DNA of 64,000 nucleotides from Pseudomonas kilonensis (GTDB taxonomy: Bacteria; Pseudomonadota; Gammaproteobacteria; Pseudomonadales; Pseudomonadaceae): the NCBI RefSeq assembly GCF_001269885.1, contig NZ_LHVH01000024.1, forward strand, positions 248,001-312,000, given 5' to 3'. Under the pieces are notes generated by a model that saw nothing but the letters and a program-made list of their open reading frames with translations, was not told where the DNA came from and searched no databases. The position numbers and the translations under genes were made by a program. Shown one piece after another: positions 8,808 to 17,512 of this stretch. Positions within the stretch are counted from its first letter, which is position 1, and the number at the start of each line of letters is the position of its first letter.

Positions 8808-9932
8808 TTATATCGGTGTGCTCTCGGTCTGGGGCAATAGTTGCACCCCCAGGTACAACGCCAGCATCCCGTCCAGGCGCAACGGGTCCACGCCGCTGAG
8901 TTCGGCGATGCGCTCCATGCGGTAGCGCAGGCTGTTGCGGTGGATGCCCAGGGCGTCGGCGCAGGCCTGGCTCTGGCCGTCGTGTTCGCACCAACTGCGC
9001 AGGGTGGCGAGCAACTGGCCGTTGCTGTCCTTGGCGATGACCTTGCGCAACGGGGTCAGCAATTCGTCCAGGGCGTCGTCGCTGCGATGGCGCCAGAGCA
9101 GCACCGGCAGGCGATAACGGTTGAGCGCCAGCAAGCGCGATTGCGGCAACACATCACGCCCATAGGCCAGCAGATCAGCCACCCGCCGATAGCAACGCCG
9201 CAAGCCCGCCAACCCTTCAGCCTGGCCGCCCACCGCGATCCGCAGGATGTTCCAGCCCAGCCCATCGAGCTTGCCCAGCAGCCGTTCGTTCTCCACCGAG
9301 GCGGTGACCGGCCGACACCACAATAAGGAAGATTTGGACGAGGTCAGGCACCAACTGTCCGGGTAGCGCGACATCAACCACGCGCTCAACGTCTCGACGG
9401 TCTGCCCGGGCCCATGTTCCAGGCCCAGTTCGAACAGATACGGCACCCGCGACAATTGCGGTTTGAGGCCCATTTGCCGGGCTTCGTCCAACAGCCGTGG
9501 CGAATCCCCGGCATCGCCCAGCAGCAACGCCAGCAAGTCATCGCAGCGCTGCCGGCGCCATTGCTGCTCGGCCTGCTGGTTGCGCTGGCCCACCAGCATC
9601 TCGGCAGTCATGCGCACCAGCTCGGCGTAGGTACGCAGTTGCGCAGGCTCGCCGGTGATGCCCAGGACGCCGATCAGTCGTTGATCGAGCATCAGCGGCA
9701 GGTTGATCCCCGGCTGCACGCCCTTGAGGTGCATCGCGGTGTGCTCGTCGATTTCCACCACCCGGCCATTGGCCAAAACCAGTTGCGCGCCCTCGTGACG
9801 GGTATTGACCCGCTCGCGCTCGCCGCTGCCGAGGATCAGGCCCTGGTTGTCCATGACATTGACGTTGTACGGCAGGATCGCCATCGCCCGGTCGACGATG
9901 TCCTGCGCCAGATCGTGATCGAGTTCGAACAT
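8808..9932 (-). CDS. CdaR-family sugar-diacid/glycerate regulator
   Basis: Transcription factor of 374 aa of the CdaR (SdaR) type. The N-terminal sugar-diacid recognition domain begins MFELDHDLAQDIVDRAM and contains NVNVMDNQGLILGSG and GVLGITG. The C-terminal PucR-type helix-turn-helix reads CADALGIHRNSLRYRMERI. The start at 9932 matches the family N-terminus; a further 33 in-frame upstream codons look non-coding. It is divergent from the MFS transporter across a 181-bp gap that should hold the operator, and it points toward the glycerate kinase gene. Family knowledge predicts activation by glycerate or a sugar diacid. Confidence 0.92.
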   Translation of the reverse strand: MFELDHDLAQDIVDRAMAILPYNVNVMDNQGLILGSGERERVNTRHEGAQLVLANGRVVEIDEHTAMHLKGVQPGINLPLMLDQRLIGVLGITGEPAQLRTYAELVRMTAEMLVGQRNQQAEQQWRRQRCDDLLALLLGDAGDSPRLLDEARQMGLKPQLSRVPYLFELGLEHGPGQTVETLSAWLMSRYPDSWCLTSSKSSLLWCRPVTASVENERLLGKLDGLGWNILRIAVGGQAEGLAGLRRCYRRVADLLAYGRDVLPQSRLLALNRYRLPVLLWRHRSDDALDELLTPLRKVIAKDSNGQLLATLRSWCEHDGQSQACADALGIHRNSLRYRMERIAELSGVDPLRLDGMLALYLGVQLLPQTESTPI

Positions 9933-10113
9933 GGGCGGTGTTCCTTGCAGGCGGCGTGGATTGTTGTAGGCATGGGTTTGGTCAGGCGCACAGGGTCTGC
10001 ATTCAAACCCTGTGCTCGGGCACAAAGACACGGCCCCCTGGGCTGGCCGAGACTCAAGGGGCGGTCAACGTTACCCCTTGGCTCGCCAAAATCATAATAA
10101 AGAGAGACCCGCC

Positions 10114-11424
10114 ATGTCCCAGAGCGCAACAGCCCTCCTGGCTACCCCCGACGAAAAAAACACCGTCTACAAGCGCATCACCCTGCGCCTGATCCCGTTC
10201 ATTTTCATCTGCTACCTGTTCAACTACCTCGACCGGGTCAACGTTGGCTTCGCCAAGTTGCAGATGCTCGACGCTTTGAAATTCAGCGAAACCGTGTACG
10301 GCCTCGGTGCCGGGATCTTCTTCATCGGCTACGTGCTGTGCGGCGTGCCGAGCAACCTGGCCCTGACCAAGTTCGGTCCGCGGCGCTGGATCGCGCTGAT
10401 GATGATCACCTGGGGCACCCTGTCGACGTGCCTGCTGTTCGTCACCACCCCCACCGAGTTCTATACCTTGCGGCTGTTCACCGGCGCCGCCGAGGCCGGG
10501 TTCTTCCCTGGCGTGGTGCTTTATCTCTCGCAATGGTTCCCGACGTTCCGACGGGGCCGGATCATGGCGTTGTTCATGTCGGCCATCCCGGTGTCCGGCC
10601 TGCTGGGCAGCCCGTTTTCCGGGTGGATCCTCAACCACTTCGCGGCCGGCCAGGGCGGCCTGGCGGGTTGGCAGTGGATGTTCCTGCTGCAAGGCATTCC
10701 GACGGTGATCCTCGGGGCGCTGGCGTTCTTCCTGCTCAGCGACACCTTCGCCAACGCCAAATGGCTGACCGACCAGGAGCGCGACGTGCTCACCGCCGAC
10801 CACGCCGAAGACCTGGCCAACAAACCAAAGACCGCCACCGACTCGCTGTTGGCGGTGTTCAAGAACCCGGTGATCTGGGCCTTCGGCCTGGTGTACTTCT
10901 GCATCCAGAGCGGCGTGTACGCGATCAACTTCTGGCTGCCGTCGATCATCAAGAGCCTGGGTTTTGGCGACAACCTGGTGATCGGTTGGCTGAGTGCGAT
11001 CCCTTACCTGTTGGCGGCGGTGTTCATGTTGCTGGTGGGCCGCTCGGCGGACCTGCACAAGGAGCGCCGCTGGCATCTGGTGGTGCCGATGCTGATGGGC
11101 GCCGTCGGGCTGCTGATCGCCGTCAACTTCGCCACCACCCCGGCCATCGCCATCATCGGCCTGTCCATCGCCACCATGGGCGCCCTCACCGGCCTGCCGA
11201 TGTTCTGGCCGGTGCCCACCGCAATGCTCAGCGCTGGCGCGGCGGCCGGTGGGTTGGCGTTGATCAACTCCATGGGGCAGATGGCGGGGTTCCTGAGCCC
11301 GTACCTGGTGGGTTGGGTCAAGGACGCCACCGGCTCGACCGACGCGGCGCTGTACCTGTTGGCGGGCGTGATTGTCTGCGGCAGCCTGCTGGCGTTGCGC
11401 ATGACCCGCACCCTACGGGCCTGA
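10114..11424 (+). CDS. MFS transporter, anion:cation symporter family (sugar acid)
   Basis: Inner-membrane permease of 436 aa with the 12-helix MFS pattern. Residues 20-40 give the family signature RLIPFIFICYLFNYLDRVNVGFAKL-like start (quoted in part), then GFFPGVVLYLSQWFP, a typical ACS-family motif. The start at 10114 has AGAGAGACC upstream and removes 34 unlikely residues. Its position opposite the CdaR regulator and near glycerate kinase suggests uptake of glycerate, glucarate or a related acid. The exact substrate cannot be read from sequence. Confidence 0.88.
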   Translation: MSQSATALLATPDEKNTVYKRITLRLIPFIFICYLFNYLDRVNVGFAKLQMLDALKFSETVYGLGAGIFFIGYVLCGVPSNLALTKFGPRRWIALMMITWGTLSTCLLFVTTPTEFYTLRLFTGAAEAGFFPGVVLYLSQWFPTFRRGRIMALFMSAIPVSGLLGSPFSGWILNHFAAGQGGLAGWQWMFLLQGIPTVILGALAFFLLSDTFANAKWLTDQERDVLTADHAEDLANKPKTATDSLLAVFKNPVIWAFGLVYFCIQSGVYAINFWLPSIIKSLGFGDNLVIGWLSAIPYLLAAVFMLLVGRSADLHKERRWHLVVPMLMGAVGLLIAVNFATTPAIAIIGLSIATMGALTGLPMFWPVPTAMLSAGAAAGGLALINSMGQMAGFLSPYLVGWVKDATGSTDAALYLLAGVIVCGSLLALRMTRTLRA

Positions 11425-11436
11425 CACCAATCCCTT

Positions 11437-11524
11437 GTGGGAGCGGGCTTGCTCGCGAAAGCGGTGTATCAGTCAATATCAATGGCGACTGACACGACGC
11501 CTTCGCGAGCAAGCCCGCTCCCAC
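11437..11524. repeat. REP inverted pair (family A)
   Basis: GTGGGAGCGGGCTTGCTCGCG and its inverse lie 13 bases after the transporter stop; the pair has the same spacing as the copies at 2260 and 13756. Confidence 0.85.
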
Positions 11525-11617
11525 AGTTGATTTGGGGGCGTTTGAGAATTCTATTTGATCCACGCGACGGTTCTGGTATTTGATTGAGCCTTTCCCCATG
11601 GATAAAAGGATCTTGTC

Positions 11618-12637
11618 ATGAGCTACCGCACGCTAGGCCATTCCGGGTTGCAAGTCTCGACGCTGACCCTGGGCACGATGATGTTCGGCGAACAGACCAG
11701 CACCGAGGATTCGCTGCGGATCATCGACAAGGCCTGGGACCAGGGCATCAATTTCATCGACACCGCGGACGTCTACACCAACGGCCGTTCCGAGGAGATC
11801 GTCGGCGAGGCGATCGCCCGTCACCGCCAGGAATGGGTGCTGGCCACCAAGGTCGGCTTCGGCCCGCCGGACGGCATGCCCAACCGCAGCGGCCTGAGCC
11901 GCAAGCACATCTTCAATGGTATCGAGGCGAGCCTGACGCGCCTGGGCACCGATTACCTGGACATCTATTACCTGCACCGTGAAGACCACAACACCCCGCT
12001 GCACGTTACTGTGTCGGCCATCGGCGATTTGATTCGCCAGGGCAAGATCCGCTACTGGGGCCTGTCGAACTACCGTGGCTGGCGCATTGCCGAGGTGATC
12101 CGCATCGCCGACAGCCTGGGCATCGACCGCCCGGTAATCAGCCAACCGCTGTACAACATCGTCAACCGCCAGGCGGAAACCGAGCAGATCACCGCGGCGC
12201 AGAACTACGGCCTCGGCGTGGTGCCGTTCAGCCCCCTGGCCCGAGGCGTGCTCAGCGGCAAGTACGCGCCAGACGTGGCGCCGGACGCCAACAGCCGTGC
12301 CGGACGCCAGGACAAACGCATCCTGGAAACCGAGTGGCGGGTCGAGTCCCTGCGCATTGCCCAGCAGATCCTGCAATACACCCAGGGCCGTGGCGTGGGC
12401 ATCGTCGAGTTCGCCATCGCCTGGGTGCTGAACAACAGCGCCGTGACCTCGGCCATCGTCGGGCCGCGCACCGAGGAGCAGTGGGATTCGTACACCAAGG
12501 CGCAATCGGTGAAGATCAGCGCGGAAGATGAAGCGTTCATCGATTCGCTGGTGACGCCGGGGCATGCTTCGACGCCGGGGTTCAACGATGTGAGCCATTT
12601 CGTGCCGGGGCGGGTACCTGTGGGGAGCAAGGCTTAG
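11618..12637 (+). CDS. Aldo/keto reductase
   Basis: NADPH-dependent oxidoreductase of the AKR superfamily, 339 aa, cytosolic. The catalytic tetrad is visible as Asp and Tyr in FIDTADVY, Lys in LATKVGFG and His in IYYLHRED. The C-terminal half has GIVEFAIAWVLNNSAVTSAIVGPRTEEQ, typical of YajO/Tas-type reductases. The physiological substrate is not deducible. The stop codon is fused to a REP element: the last G of TAG is the first G of its GTGGGAGC arm. Confidence 0.9.
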   Translation: MSYRTLGHSGLQVSTLTLGTMMFGEQTSTEDSLRIIDKAWDQGINFIDTADVYTNGRSEEIVGEAIARHRQEWVLATKVGFGPPDGMPNRSGLSRKHIFNGIEASLTRLGTDYLDIYYLHREDHNTPLHVTVSAIGDLIRQGKIRYWGLSNYRGWRIAEVIRIADSLGIDRPVISQPLYNIVNRQAETEQITAAQNYGLGVVPFSPLARGVLSGKYAPDVAPDANSRAGRQDKRILETEWRVESLRIAQQILQYTQGRGVGIVEFAIAWVLNNSAVTSAIVGPRTEEQWDSYTKAQSVKISAEDEAFIDSLVTPGHASTPGFNDVSHFVPGRVPVGSKA

Positions 12638-12800
12638 TGGGAGCAAGGCTTGCCCGCGATGAACGATAATGCGGCTCACCTGTTGAACCGCGGCGTGACT
12701 ATCGCGGGCAAGCCTTGCTCCCACAGGTTTTGCTACCGCAGGCCTTGCTCCCACAGGTTTTGCTACCGCAGGCCTTGTTCCCACATGACTCGCTCCCACA
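12637..12800. repeat. REP pair with attached 30-bp tandem repeat
   Basis: REP arms at 12637-12660 and 12701-12724. The distal arm is duplicated outward with an exact 30-base period: 12711-12740 and 12741-12770 are near identical and 12771-12800 is a degenerate third copy. Each unit contains CTTGCTCCCACAGG. Confidence 0.88.
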
Positions 12801-12855
12801 ACCAACAACCCTGCCACAGGTAAGGTGTTGATTGATCGCCCTCAAGAGAATCACC

Positions 12856-13740
12856 GTGTCCAAAGGCATCGTTCTATCGGTCTCGGCCTCCGCGCTGTTC
12901 GCCGTCATGTACTACTACACCTCGTTGCTCTCACCGCTGACCGGCGTGGAGATCTTCGGCTGGCGCATGCTGCTGACGATGCCGTGCATGACCGCCTTCC
13001 TGCTGGTGACGCGGGACTGGCACCTGGTCACGGCGCTGATCCAACGCCTGATCGCCACGCCACGGCTGTTGATCGCGGCGATCGCCTCGTCGGCATTGAT
13101 GGGCGCGCAACTGTGGCTGTTCATGTGGGCGCCGCTCAATGGCTACAGCCTGGACGTGTCGCTGGGGTACTTCCTGCTGCCGCTGTCGATGGTCCTGACC
13201 GGGCGCATTGTCTATGGCGAACGCCTTTCCTACCTGCAGAAAGTCGCCGTGTTCTTCGCCACCCTTGGCGTGTTCAACGAGTTGTACCAGGTGGGTGGTT
13301 TTTCCTGGGCAACCTTGCTGGTGGTGATTGGCTACCCGATCTATTTCATCCTGCGCAAACGCATCAAGACCGACAACCTGGGCGGCCTCTGGCTGGACAT
13401 GACCCTGATGCTCCCCATTGCGCTGTGGTTCGTGCAAAGCGGCGAACAGGGTTTCGACGTGTTCGATCAATACCCGTGGCTGTCGCTGCTGATCCCGGTG
13501 CTCGGGGTCATCAGCGCCAGCGCGCTGGTGTCCTACATCGTCGCCAGTCGATTGCTGCCGTTCAGCCTGTTCGGGCTGTTGAGTTATGTCGAACCGGTGC
13601 TGCTGCTGGGCGTTGCGCTGCTGTTGGGCGAAAGCATCAAGGCCGGTGAATGGCTGACCTACATCCCCATCTGGATGGCGGTGGCCGTGTTGGTGTTCGA
13701 AGGGTTCAAGCACTTGGTGCGACAGCAGCGCAGGGCCTGA
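12856..13740 (+). CDS. rarD: RarD-type EamA transporter
   Basis: Ten-helix drug/metabolite transporter of 294 aa, inner membrane. The GTG start at 12856 gives MSKGIVLSVSASALF, the usual RarD N-terminus, with AAGAGA upstream; a TTG at 12832 in the same frame would add eight residues and is less likely. The sequence has FAVMYYYTSLLSPL, EIFGWRMLLTMP and FGLLSYVEPVLLLGVALLLGE, all family hallmarks. E. coli RarD affects chloramphenicol sensitivity; the natural substrate is unknown. It is convergent with hpd across a REP and a shared terminator. Confidence 0.9.
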   Translation: MSKGIVLSVSASALFAVMYYYTSLLSPLTGVEIFGWRMLLTMPCMTAFLLVTRDWHLVTALIQRLIATPRLLIAAIASSALMGAQLWLFMWAPLNGYSLDVSLGYFLLPLSMVLTGRIVYGERLSYLQKVAVFFATLGVFNELYQVGGFSWATLLVVIGYPIYFILRKRIKTDNLGGLWLDMTLMLPIALWFVQSGEQGFDVFDQYPWLSLLIPVLGVISASALVSYIVASRLLPFSLFGLLSYVEPVLLLGVALLLGESIKAGEWLTYIPIWMAVAVLVFEGFKHLVRQQRRA

Positions 13741-13755
13741 GCCTACATCGAACCT

Positions 13756-13843
13756 GTGGGAGCGGGCTTGCTCGCGAAAGCGGCGTGTCAGGCGCCATTT
13801 ATATCGACTGATACACCGCTTTCGCGAGCAAGCCCGCTCCCAC
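13756..13843. repeat. REP inverted pair (family A)
   Basis: Facing GTGGGAGCGGGCTTGCTCGCG arms between the rarD stop and the shared terminator. Confidence 0.85.
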
Positions 13844-13863
13844 ATTCGGGACTGCATCGGCAA

Positions 13864-13905
13864 CAAAAAAAGCCCGCCCGACATCACTGCCGGGCGGGCT
13901 TTTTC
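13864..13905. terminator. Bidirectional Rho-independent terminator, rarD/hpd
   Basis: AGCCCGCCCG (13871-13880) pairs perfectly with CGGGCGGGCT (13891-13900), with an A run before and a T run after, so it can act on both strands between the two convergent genes. Confidence 0.92.
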
Positions 13906-13917
13906 ATGGCTCTGGCC

Positions 13918-14994
13918 TTACTCGGTCGCCAGCACACCACGACGCACCTGGTCGCGCTCGATGGACTCGAACAGCGCCTTGAAGTTGCCTTCGCCGAAAC
14001 CATCGTCGCCCTTGCGCTGGATGAATTCGAAGAACACCGGCCCCATCAGGGTTTCCGAGAAAATCTGCAGCAGCAGGCGCTTGTCGCCCTGCTCGGAAGC
14101 ACCGTCCAGCAGAATGCCCCGCGATTGCAGTTCATCGACCGGTTCGCCGTGGTTCGGCAGGCGGCCTTCGAGCATTTCGTAGTAGGTGTCCGGCGGCGCG
14201 GTCATGAAGCGCATGCCGATGCTTTTCAGGTGATCCCAGGTCTTGATCAGGTCGTCGGTGAGGAAGGCCACGTGCTGGATGCCTTCGCCGTTGAACTGCA
14301 TCAGGAACTCTTCGATCTGCCCGGCGCCCTTGGACGACTCTTCGTTCAACGGGATACGGATCATGCCATCCGGGGCGGTCATGGCCTTGGAGGTCAGGCC
14401 GGTGTATTCGCCCTTGATGTCGAAGTAGCGGATCTCGCGGAAGTTGAACAGTTTCTCGTAGAAGCCGGCCCAGTAGGCCATGCGCCCGCGATAGACGTTG
14501 TGGGTCAGGTGGTCGATGATTTTCAAGCCCGCGCCCACCGGGTTGCGGTCCACGCCCTCGATGAACACGAAGTCGATGTCATAGATCGAGCTGCCTTCGC
14601 CAAAACGGTCGATCAGGTACAGCGGCGCGCCGCCGATGCCTTTGATCGCCGGCAGGTTCAGCTCCATCGGGCCGGTCTCGATGTGGATCGGCTGGGCACC
14701 GAGTTCCAGGGCACGCTTGTAGGCCTGTTGCGAATCCTTGACCCGGAACGCCATGCCGCACACCGAAGGACCGTGCTCGGCGGCAAAGTACGAGGCCACG
14801 CTGTGGGGTTCGTTGTTGAGGATCAGGTTGATCGCGCCCTGGCGATACAGGTGCACGTTTTTGGAGCGGTGGGTGGCCACTTTGGTGAAGCCCATGATCT
14901 CGAAGATCGGCTCCAGGGTGTTGGGGGTCGGGGATGCGAATTCGATGAATTCGAAGCCCATCAGGCCCATGGGGTTTTCGTATAGATCTGCCAT
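13918..14994 (-). CDS. hpd: 4-hydroxyphenylpyruvate dioxygenase
   Basis: Non-heme Fe(II) dioxygenase converting 4-hydroxyphenylpyruvate to homogentisate in tyrosine catabolism; this route also supplies pyomelanin precursors. The 358-aa length equals the well-studied P. fluorescens enzyme. Iron ligands are visible: His in DHLTHNV, His in IQHVAFLTDD and Glu in FFEFIQRKGDDGFGEGN. The start at 14994 (MADLYENPMGLMGFEF) is the family start. It is transcribed alone, with a strong terminator immediately downstream. Confidence 0.98.
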   Translation of the reverse strand: MADLYENPMGLMGFEFIEFASPTPNTLEPIFEIMGFTKVATHRSKNVHLYRQGAINLILNNEPHSVASYFAAEHGPSVCGMAFRVKDSQQAYKRALELGAQPIHIETGPMELNLPAIKGIGGAPLYLIDRFGEGSSIYDIDFVFIEGVDRNPVGAGLKIIDHLTHNVYRGRMAYWAGFYEKLFNFREIRYFDIKGEYTGLTSKAMTAPDGMIRIPLNEESSKGAGQIEEFLMQFNGEGIQHVAFLTDDLIKTWDHLKSIGMRFMTAPPDTYYEMLEGRLPNHGEPVDELQSRGILLDGASEQGDKRLLLQIFSETLMGPVFFEFIQRKGDDGFGEGNFKALFESIERDQVRRGVLATE

Positions 14995-15242
14995 GTCGGC
15001 GCCTCATCATTGCTCAATTAACAAAAAACGTTAGTTGCTGGCGATGCTGAGGACACGGGGCGGCGCGCAGGAAATGCCACGAACGCTGCGGGCGAGGAAA
15101 TCGCCATAGATCAGTTGAAACCCAAGTATCTTCATTGTCGACCCAAGGCTCTTGCGGGCGAGGCTTCTGCTGCCAGAAGACGTTATTCTTATATGCGTAA
15201 ATCGATTCTACACAGCGTAACCAGGTTTGTCCGCCTTCTGTA

Positions 15243-16187
15243 TCAAATCGCCTTTTCCTTCGACCGCGCAAGGGGTTTGTTGCACAGGAAAATCCCCACC
15301 AGGATCACGCCCCCGCCGACACACATCAGGGCCGTGAGCCGTTCGTCCAGCAGCAGCGCCCCCAGCAGTACCGCCGTCAGCGGGTTGAGCGCGATGAATA
15401 CGCCGGAGCGGGTCGCGCCAATCCGACGAATGCCGTCGTACCAGGCGATATAGGCCAGTGCCGAGCCCAGCACGCCGAGGTACAACAGGCTCAGCCATTG
15501 CTCCACGTCCAGACCGCGCAGGGCTTCAACGCGGACTTCTCCCGCCGCCGCGCAGGCCAGCCACAGCATCAGCGTGCCCAGCAGAATCGACCAGGTCACG
15601 GTCTGCAAGGGGCCGAGGCAGTCGTTGAGTTTTTTCGAAAACAGCGAATAGATGCCCCAGCCCAGCACGCAGCCAAAAATCAGCAGGTCGCCGATCCAAC
15701 CCTGCTCTGCGCCTTGCAACAAGGACGGATCACGACTGACGATCACCAGCCCCGCCCCACCGATGCAGAGCACGATGCCCGCCACTTTCAAGCGGCTCAG
15801 CCGCTCCTTGAACAACCACCAGGACGCCAGCCCGATCACCGCCGGGTTCAAGGCCACGATCAGCGAGGCCCGCGACGCATTGATGTACTGCAAGCCATAG
15901 AAGAAGCACAGGTTGTAGAAAAAGATGCCGAAGAACCCCAGCGCAGCCAACTGCAGCCCCTGCTTCACACTGGGCCTGACCAGCGGGATCCCGGCCAGGG
16001 CGAGAAACGCCAGCAGCGCGATACTCGCCAACAGGAACCGCAGGCTGGCGGCAAACATCGGCGCCAGGGCATCGGCAAGGATCCGGCCGGCCACGAAGGT
16101 CCCGCCCCAGATCATGGTGACCATGGCGAGCTTCAGGTAGACCGGCAGGTCTGACGGGGTTGGGAGGGTTTGTTCGAGGGTTTTCAT
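15243..16187 (-). CDS. DMT/EamA family transporter
   Basis: Ten-helix inner-membrane exporter of 314 aa with two EamA repeats. Seen are MVTMIWGGTFVAGRIL near the start, NASRASLIVALNPAVIGLASW in repeat one and GSALAYIAWYDGIRRIGATR plus FIALNPLTAVLLGALLLDE in repeat two. The start at 16187 (MKTLEQTLPTP) is preferred; 36 in-frame residues upstream derive from REP DNA. A LysR regulator is divergent from it and probably controls it. Substrate unknown; amino-acid or metabolite export is usual for the family. Confidence 0.88.
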   Translation of the reverse strand: MKTLEQTLPTPSDLPVYLKLAMVTMIWGGTFVAGRILADALAPMFAASLRFLLASIALLAFLALAGIPLVRPSVKQGLQLAALGFFGIFFYNLCFFYGLQYINASRASLIVALNPAVIGLASWWLFKERLSRLKVAGIVLCIGGAGLVIVSRDPSLLQGAEQGWIGDLLIFGCVLGWGIYSLFSKKLNDCLGPLQTVTWSILLGTLMLWLACAAAGEVRVEALRGLDVEQWLSLLYLGVLGSALAYIAWYDGIRRIGATRSGVFIALNPLTAVLLGALLLDERLTALMCVGGGVILVGIFLCNKPLARSKEKAI

Positions 16188-16227
16188 GGTTGCACCACGG
16201 CACGCTAATGAGAACAACGCAAAACCT

Positions 16228-16353
16228 GTGGCGAGGGGGATTAATTGTGGGAGCAAAGCTTGCTCGCGATGAAGGCGGCGCGATTCAGCAGGCAAACCGA
16301 GTCATCGTTCATCGCGAGCAAGCTTTGCTCCCACAGTGAAATCCCCTCGCCAC
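16228..16353. repeat. REP family A nested inside family B
   Basis: Outer arms GTGGCGAGGGGGATTAA (16228 on) and ATCCCCTCGCCAC (to 16353) bracket a complete inner family A pair, 16247-16334 (GTGGGAGCAAAGCTTGCTCGC and inverse). Confidence 0.8.
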
Positions 16354-16414
16354 AAGGTGTTGGATACCTCATTATTTGCCTCATGCCTGATCATCGTAAA
16401 ATGAGTAATCCCTC

Positions 16415-17278
16415 ATGACCCTCACCCAACTCGAAATCTTCTCCCTGGTCGCCGAGCTGCGGGGGTTCACGGCGGCGGCCACACGATTGGGCATCGGCCA
16501 GTCAGCGGTATCCCACGCCATCAAGTCCCTGGAACAAGAATTGGGTGTGGAATTGCTCAGGCGTCATCAATCCCAGGTGGAACTCAGCGACATTGGTCAG
16601 CAATTGCTGCTGCGGGCCCGGGCCATGCTCGGGCTGGCCAACACCTTGCGCCAGGAAGCCGCCGATGCCCGGGGTATGCGCCGCGGCACCTTGCGCATCG
16701 GCTCGTTCGGGCCAACGTCATCGATGAAACTGTTGCCCGGTATCCTGCGGCGCTATCGAGACTTGCATCCCGGCATCGAAGTGCACATCGACGAAGGACC
16801 CGACAGGCAGGTCCTCCAGTGGCTGGACGAACGGCGGATCGACGTCGGCTTCGTGGTGCTGCCCGAGGAGCGTTTCGATACGTTCATGCTGATGGAAGAT
16901 CAGATGGTCGCCCTGCTGCCCACTCACCATCCCCTCGCCGCCCAGGCCAGCCTGAGCCTCAAGGACCTGTGCAACGAACCCTTCGTGCACACCGAGGCGG
17001 GATCATCGGAGCTGGTTTCGCGCCTGTTCAATGCCGCCCGGCTGACCCCGAACGTGCGTTTCCGTTGTTCGCAATTGCTCAGCACCCTGGATATCGTCAG
17101 GCGCGGTGAGGCGGTGAGCGTGGTGTCCGAAGGCTCGTTGCCGGAGGGCGAAAGCCTGGGTTTCGTCGCACGCCCCTTGTCGCCGCGAGTGCCACGGCAG
17201 ATTGGCCTGGCAGTCCTGGACAGCCGCCAGGCCTCGCCCGCCACCCTGGCGTTTATCGAGCTGGCCCGGCAGTCATGA
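16415..17278 (+). CDS. LysR-family transcriptional regulator
   Basis: LTTR of 287 aa. The N-terminal helix-turn-helix reads FTAAATRLGIGQSAVSHAIKSLEQELG, followed by the linker helix and a periplasmic-binding-protein-like effector domain starting at TLRIGSFGPTSS. It is divergent from the DMT transporter with a 227-bp gap filled mostly by nested REP elements, so any operator lies near 16360-16414. The likely target is the neighbouring transporter; the inducer is unknown. Confidence 0.9.
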   Translation: MTLTQLEIFSLVAELRGFTAAATRLGIGQSAVSHAIKSLEQELGVELLRRHQSQVELSDIGQQLLLRARAMLGLANTLRQEAADARGMRRGTLRIGSFGPTSSMKLLPGILRRYRDLHPGIEVHIDEGPDRQVLQWLDERRIDVGFVVLPEERFDTFMLMEDQMVALLPTHHPLAAQASLSLKDLCNEPFVHTEAGSSELVSRLFNAARLTPNVRFRCSQLLSTLDIVRRGEAVSVVSEGSLPEGESLGFVARPLSPRVPRQIGLAVLDSRQASPATLAFIELARQS

Positions 17279-17316
17279 GCCCGGCATCAAACCTGGGGGA
17301 GCCTGGCATTGAACCT

Positions 17317-17404
17317 GTGGGAGCAAAGCTTGCTCGCGATGAAGGCACCTCGGTTCTCCAGGTGGACCGCATGATCGTTCATCGCGGGCAAGCCTTGCTC
17401 CCAC
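17317..17404. repeat. REP inverted pair (family A)
   Basis: GTGGGAGCAAAGCTTGCTCGC faces GCGGGCAAGCCTTGCTCCCAC; the arms have diverged at several bases. Confidence 0.75.
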
Positions 17405-17512
17405 AGACCTCGCTCCACAGTCATGCTGCGGTCAGCAAGCACCCGGCAAGCCATCTATCATGGTCGGCATCCGACGATTCACCCTCACCCCTTTTCTTCT
17501 CAGGTTGTGCCG

